The notes under the pieces were generated by a model. It saw only the letters and a program-made list of their open reading frames with translations, did not search any database and had not been told where the DNA came from. From NCBI RefSeq assembly GCF_029894425.1, contig NZ_JARXYJ010000001.1, positions 9,134,501 to 9,198,500 on the forward strand: DNA of 64,000 bases, in the 5' to 3' direction. The first letter of the stretch is position 1. Each line of letters begins with the position of its first letter. Position numbers and translations under genes: made by a program. Source of the stretch: Streptomyces sp. SAI-127. Its GTDB lineage: Bacteria; Actinomycetota; Actinomycetes; Streptomycetales; Streptomycetaceae. Positions 60,974 to 64,000 of the stretch are shown piece by piece.

Positions 60974-62245
60974 GTGAGCAGCGAGAACACTTCGGCGGAC
61001 GACTCTTCGGCGGACGGCGTGCAGGACGACGGGCAGCGGGTGTGGGACGTCGTCGTGGTGGGCGCGGGACCCGCGGGGGCTTCGGCTGCCTACGCGGCGG
61101 CGGTGGCGGGACGGCGTGTGCTGTTGCTGGAGAAGGCCGAGCTGCCGCGGTACAAGACATGCGGCGGCGGCATCATCGGCCCCTCACGGGACTCGTTGCC
61201 GCCCGGTTTCGAGCTGCCGTTCCGGGACCGGGTGCACGCGGTCACCTTCTCGAACAACGGCCGCTTCACCCGCACCCGGCGCTCCAAGCAGATGCTGTTC
61301 GGGCTGATCAACCGGCCCGAGTTCGACCAGCAGCTCGTCGAGCACGCGCAGAAGGCCGGCGCCGAGCTGCGCACGGGCGTCACTGTCCAGCGCGTCGAGC
61401 AGCACGGCTCGGCGGTGCCCGACCGGCGTACGGTCGCCGTGGTCCTCCAGGGCGGCGAGACGCTGCTCGCGCGGGCGGTCGTCGGGGCCGACGGCAGCGC
61501 CAGCCGGATAGGAGCGCATGTCGGGGTGAAGCTCGACCAGGTGGACCTCGGCCTGGAGGCGGAGATCCCGGTGCCGGAGACGGTCGCCGAGGACTGGAAG
61601 GGGCGGGTGCTCATCGACTGGGGCCCGATGCCCGGCAGTTACGGCTGGGTCTTCCCCAAGGGGGACACCCTGACGGTCGGGGTGATCTCGGCGCGTGGTG
61701 AGGGCGCGGCCACCAAGCGGTACTTGGAGGACTTCATCGGGCGGCTCGGTCTCGCCGGGTTCGAACCGAGCATCTCCTCCGGCCACCTGACCCGCTGCCG
61801 TGCCGAGGACTCGCCGCTCTCGCGCGGGCGGGTGCTGGTGTGCGGTGACGCGGCGGGGCTGCTCGAGCCGTGGACCCGCGAGGGCATTTCCTTCGCGCTG
61901 CGCTCCGGGCGGCTCGCGGGGGAGTGGGCGGTGCGGATCGCGGAGGCCCACGACGCGGTGGACGCCCGGCGGCAGGCGCTGAACTACGCGTTCGCCGTCA
62001 AGGCGGGGCTCGGCGTGGAGATGAGCGTCGGCAAGCGGATGCTGACCGCGTTCGAGCGCCGTCCCGGCCTGTTCCACGCGGCACTGACGGGCTTCCGGCC
62101 CGCGTGGAACGCGTTCAGGGAGATCACCCAGGGTTCGACGTCGCTGGGCGAGCTCGTCCGGGGCCGGCCGATGGCCCAGCGGGCGCTGGCCGCGCTGGAC
62201 CCGCGTCCCGCCGAGCGCGGGGCGGGCGGCGAGGCCACGTCCTGA
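60974..62245 (+). CDS. Geranylgeranyl reductase family FAD-dependent oxidoreductase
   Basis: A 423-residue flavoprotein. FAD-binding VVVVGAGPAGASAAYAAAVA at the N-terminus, KTCGGGIIGPS (the CxxG-type loop of the family), AVVGADGSASRIGAHVGV and RGRVLVCGDAAGLLEPWTRE with GISFALRSGRLAGEW. Family members reduce polyprenyl chains of isoprenoid lipids or quinones, and others oxidise different substrates. GTG at 60974 gives the start SSENTSADDSS; GGGAG is at twelve bases, rather far. Its stop lies at the first unit of a tandem repeat. Confidence 0.88.
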   Translation: MSSENTSADDSSADGVQDDGQRVWDVVVVGAGPAGASAAYAAAVAGRRVLLLEKAELPRYKTCGGGIIGPSRDSLPPGFELPFRDRVHAVTFSNNGRFTRTRRSKQMLFGLINRPEFDQQLVEHAQKAGAELRTGVTVQRVEQHGSAVPDRRTVAVVLQGGETLLARAVVGADGSASRIGAHVGVKLDQVDLGLEAEIPVPETVAEDWKGRVLIDWGPMPGSYGWVFPKGDTLTVGVISARGEGAATKRYLEDFIGRLGLAGFEPSISSGHLTRCRAEDSPLSRGRVLVCGDAAGLLEPWTREGISFALRSGRLAGEWAVRIAEAHDAVDARRQALNYAFAVKAGLGVEMSVGKRMLTAFERRPGLFHAALTGFRPAWNAFREITQGSTSLGELVRGRPMAQRALAALDPRPAERGAGGEATS

Positions 62246-62292
62246 CCGGTCACTTCCTCACCGGTCACTTCCTCACCGGTCACTTCTTGACC
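62245..62292. repeat. 15-bp tandem repeat (3.2 copies) between convergent genes
   Basis: Units ACCGGTCACTTCCTC, ACCGGTCACTTCCTC and ACCGGTCACTTCTTG follow head to tail with a partial fourth. They begin at the last base of the FAD-oxidoreductase stop and extend through the stop of the convergent deazaflavin reductase. A 15-base unit keeps frame, so copy-number change would not disrupt it. Confidence 0.85.
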
Positions 62293-62729
62293 GTGATCCG
62301 GAAGACCGGGTGGTCGCCCGCGGCCGCGATGATCTCCTCGTCGGAGGACTTGGCGGTCACGCCCTGGAAGTACTGGTTGACCTCCCAGCCCCACTTCTCC
62401 AGGTAGGTCCGCAGGATCGGGAGCTTCTCCGTGTCGGGGAGCTCCACCGCGGTGAACTCGCGCACCTTGCGGCCGACCCGCAGCTCCCCGCCGCCGGCGG
62501 CACGCATGTTCCGCACCCACTGGGAGTGACCGCGCGCCGAGACCAGGAACTGCCCGCCCTCGTACGTGTGCGGGTTGACCGGGATCCGCTGCATCTGCCC
62601 GCTCTTGCGGCCGCGCACCGACATCTCCGCGGTACCGGCCAGGCTGAAGCCGTGCCGGGCCAGCCAGCCGATGACGCCGTTGAGGCGGACGTTGAGCGGG
62701 CTGCCCTTGAGGTAGTACGGCTGCGACAT
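62280..62729 (-). CDS. Nitroreductase/deazaflavin (F420)-dependent oxidoreductase (Ddn family)
   Basis: A 149-residue protein with the split-barrel fold of F420-dependent Ddn-type reductases. Family signature: VRGRKSGQMQRIPVNPHTYE, FLVSARGHSQWVRNMRAAGG then ELRVGRKVREFTAVEL. Such proteins reduce quinones or xenobiotics with reduced F420. ATG at 62729 has GGGGGT five bases upstream. Divergent from a TetR gene whose two matching operators fill the intergenic region; its stop falls in the third repeat unit. Confidence 0.88.
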   Translation of the reverse strand: MSQPYYLKGSPLNVRLNGVIGWLARHGFSLAGTAEMSVRGRKSGQMQRIPVNPHTYEGGQFLVSARGHSQWVRNMRAAGGGELRVGRKVREFTAVELPDTEKLPILRTYLEKWGWEVNQYFQGVTAKSSDEEIIAAAGDHPVFRITVKK

Positions 62730-62749
62730 GGTGACCCCCATCAGATGTG

Positions 62750-62766
62750 CGAGAGCGGTGCTCTCG
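62750..62766. promoter_or_regulatory. TetR operator 1 (perfect)
   Basis: CGAGAGC-GGT-GCTCTCG is a perfect 7-3-7 inverted repeat next to the start of the deazaflavin-dependent reductase. Confidence 0.8.
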
Positions 62767-62805
62767 CTTTCGTGGGACCAGTCTGCACGGATCGGCGGGA
62801 CAAAG

Positions 62806-62822
62806 CAAGAGCACCGCTCTCG
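62806..62822. promoter_or_regulatory. TetR operator 2 (one mismatch)
   Basis: CAAGAGC-ACC-GCTCTCG is the second copy of the same inverted repeat, differing at one arm base, on the TetR side. Centre spacing to the first copy is 56 bases. Confidence 0.75.
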
Positions 62823-62861
62823 ATTGTGTGCACTGCTCTGCTTCTGTGGGACACTGGCCCT

Positions 62862-63554
62862 ATGAGCACCGCACAAGGCGCCCGGGCCCGTGCCCGGATC
62901 GAAGTCACCGCCGCCATCAAGGACGAGGCGCGTCGGCAGCTCGCGGCGGAGGGCGCGGCGAAGCTCTCGCTGCGGGCCGTGGCGCGTGAGCTGGGGATGG
63001 TCTCCTCGGCGCTGTACCGCTACTTCCCGAGCCGCGACGACCTGCTCACCGCGCTGATCATCGACGCGTACGACTCCTTGGGGGAGAGCGCGGAGCGGGC
63101 GCACCAGGCGGGGGCGGGGGCGGACCCGCTGGAGCGCTGGGCCGCGGTGGGCGAGGCCGTGCGCCACTGGGCGCTGGCGCATCCGCACGAGTACGCACTC
63201 ATCTACGGCTCTCCCGTCCCCGGCTACACCGCCCCCCAGACGACCGTCCCGCCCGCCGCCCGCGTGGGCCTCCTCCTGATCGGCGTCGTGCGCGACGCCC
63301 ACCACGGCCCGGGAGGCCTGGAGGAACTGCCCCCGGTCCCCGAGGACCTTCACGCCGAGGCCGACCGCATCGCCGCCGACCTCGCCCCGGACCTTCCGCC
63401 CGAGGTGGCCGCGGCCCTGGTGGTGGCCTGGGCCCAGCTCTTCGGACTGGTCGGCTTCGAGCTCTTCGGCCAGTTCAACCGAGTGGTGGAGGACCGGGAG
63501 CCGTTCTTCCGGCACGCGGTACGGCAGCTGGGACGGGGCGTGGGGCTGCGGTAG
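62862..63554 (+). CDS. TetR family transcriptional regulator
   Basis: A 230-residue regulator. N-terminal HTH: ARIEVTAAIKDEARRQLAAE, then KLSLRAVARELGMVSSALYRYFPSRDD with recognition helix. The C-terminal domain has the TetR_C_13-like WAAVGEAVRHWALAHPHEYALIYGSPVPGY pattern common in regulators of reductases. It is divergent from the deazaflavin reductase and two copies of the CGAGAGC-N3-GCTCTCG repeat lie between, so it most likely controls both itself and the reductase. Confidence 0.92.
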   Translation: MSTAQGARARARIEVTAAIKDEARRQLAAEGAAKLSLRAVARELGMVSSALYRYFPSRDDLLTALIIDAYDSLGESAERAHQAGAGADPLERWAAVGEAVRHWALAHPHEYALIYGSPVPGYTAPQTTVPPAARVGLLLIGVVRDAHHGPGGLEELPPVPEDLHAEADRIAADLAPDLPPEVAAALVVAWAQLFGLVGFELFGQFNRVVEDREPFFRHAVRQLGRGVGLR

Positions 63555-63561
63555 GGGGCGT

Positions 63562-63599
63562 GCGGCCCGGCCGTGGACACACCGGGTCGCGCGGGCCGC
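63562..63599. terminator. Possible hairpin after TetR gene
   Basis: GCGGCCCG and CGGGCCGC can pair as an 8-bp stem with a long 22-base loop. Weak candidate for the TetR terminator. Confidence 0.3.
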
Positions 63600-63677
63600 C
63601 GTACTTCGCCGGGAGTACGCGTGATCACCGCGCTCGGGGGACGCCCTGGCCGGGCCGGGGCGTCTAGCGTGGCTGTC

Positions 63678-64000
63678 ATGGACGGTGAGCAGGGCGTACG
63701 CGGGGAGGAGCCGCCGCGGTGGCGGTGGCGCGGGGCGTCGTGGTGGCGGCGTTCCGGCGAGGGGCAGGGAGCCCGCTGGCCGTGGCCGTCCACCCTGCTG
63801 CTCACGTTCTTCGTGCTCGCGGGGTCGAACTACGCGGCCCGGCAGCAGGCCGGCGACCGGGCCGAGCTCGATGCGTTCGCGCGGGTGCTGCTGGTGATCG
63901 GCGCCGGGCTGCTGCTGTGGCGGCACCGGCGGCCGGTGCTCGTCGTCTTCGGTACGGCGGCTGCCGCGATGGTCTACCTGGGTGCCGGATATCCGTACGG
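63678..64000 (+). CDS. Sensor histidine kinase, N-terminal part (truncated by window edge)
   Basis: The first 107 residues of a membrane protein: a Trp/Arg-rich N-terminal tail (PPRWRWRGASWWRRSGEG), then hydrophobic segments STLLLTFFVLAGSNYAA, FARVLLVIGAGLLLW and VLVVFGTAAAAMVYLGA with the RHRRPVL turn and AGYPYG loop. This is characteristic of the transmembrane sensor region of NarX/DesK-like histidine kinases of two-component systems in Streptomyces. The dimerisation/ATPase part and the response regulator lie beyond the window, so the assignment is by the N-terminal pattern only. Confidence 0.65.
   Translation, partial: MDGEQGVRGEEPPRWRWRGASWWRRSGEGQGARWPWPSTLLLTFFVLAGSNYAARQQAGDRAELDAFARVLLVIGAGLLLWRHRRPVLVVFGTAAAAMVYLGAGYPY

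Noticed and set aside
1..64000. Possible tRNA genes, CRISPR arrays, insertion sequences or phage genes
   Set aside because: No transposase, integrase, capsid-type or repeat-spacer pattern was seen, and no cloverleaf sequence was recognised; the only tandem repeat is the 15-bp one near 62.25 kb.

Overview
The window is high-GC actinobacterial DNA, almost certainly a Streptomyces chromosome. The support is the very strong G/C third-position bias, frequent GTG (and one or two TTG) starts, GTGA/ATGA stop-start overlaps, and many families typical of streptomycetes (FUSC exporter, DUF6421, DUF6986, DUF305/LVIVD pair, LacI-ROK pair, class-specific pectate lyases). I recognised no rRNA, tRNA, CRISPR array, prophage or insertion sequence. 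The layout looks like a conserved chromosomal segment with local gene decay rather than a transferred island.

Positions 1-6.1 kb: the 3' part of a class II aldolase, a six-Asp-box BNR protein, an Rv1733c-like membrane protein, an AidB-type acyl-CoA dehydrogenase and a divergent, frameshifted PaaX regulator. Two decayed genes lie between them: a uracil-DNA glycosylase fragment and a HEAT-repeat protein with several frameshifts. Positions 6.1-9.9 kb: an extracellular plant-cell-wall locus with two pectate lyases (PL3 and PL1), a remnant of a GH62 arabinofuranosidase, and a CE1 esterase with CBM2. Two LacI-type palindromes lie between the divergent lyases and the GH62/esterase side.

Positions 9.9-23.1 kb: redox and transport genes (old yellow enzyme with divergent ArsR, NCS2 purine/pyrimidine permease, FprA-like reductase), the divergent DUF305/LVIVD pair, TetR, HAD, PAP2 and the FUSC-MarR operon. 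Positions 23.2-34.2 kb: a large cytoplasmic glycoside hydrolase, aldo/keto reductase, lipid kinase, VOC and GNAT proteins, GDPD, and the tightly coupled DUF6421-SDR-threonine-aldolase operon. Positions 34.2-42.6 kb: transglutaminase-like and B3/B4 proteins, PlsC acyltransferase, DUF4395/thioredoxin, a predicted cysteine leader peptide before a flavin reductase, etfB-etfA (etfA frameshifted), a secreted endonuclease/phosphatase and a DUF6986 aldolase-like gene behind a striking double palindrome.

Positions 42.7-51.4 kb: a membrane Ser/Thr kinase with an extracytoplasmic Cys-containing domain, a LacI-ROK sugar module with its operator, a frameshifted GH27 alpha-galactosidase and an AAA-NUDIX fusion. 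Positions 51.7-57.8 kb: a complete five-gene oligopeptide/dipeptide ABC importer. Positions 57.7-64 kb: a kinase-like phosphotransferase, MBL hydrolase, M20 dipeptidase, geranylgeranyl-reductase-family flavoprotein, a deazaflavin-dependent reductase with a divergent TetR and two matching operators, and the start of a sensor histidine kinase.

Three otherwise intact conserved genes (paaX-like, etfA, alpha-galactosidase) are each broken by one small indel in a C/G run. This could be real decay but sequencing error is at least as likely, especially for etfA. All functions are assigned by reading motifs and family resemblance; no searches were run.
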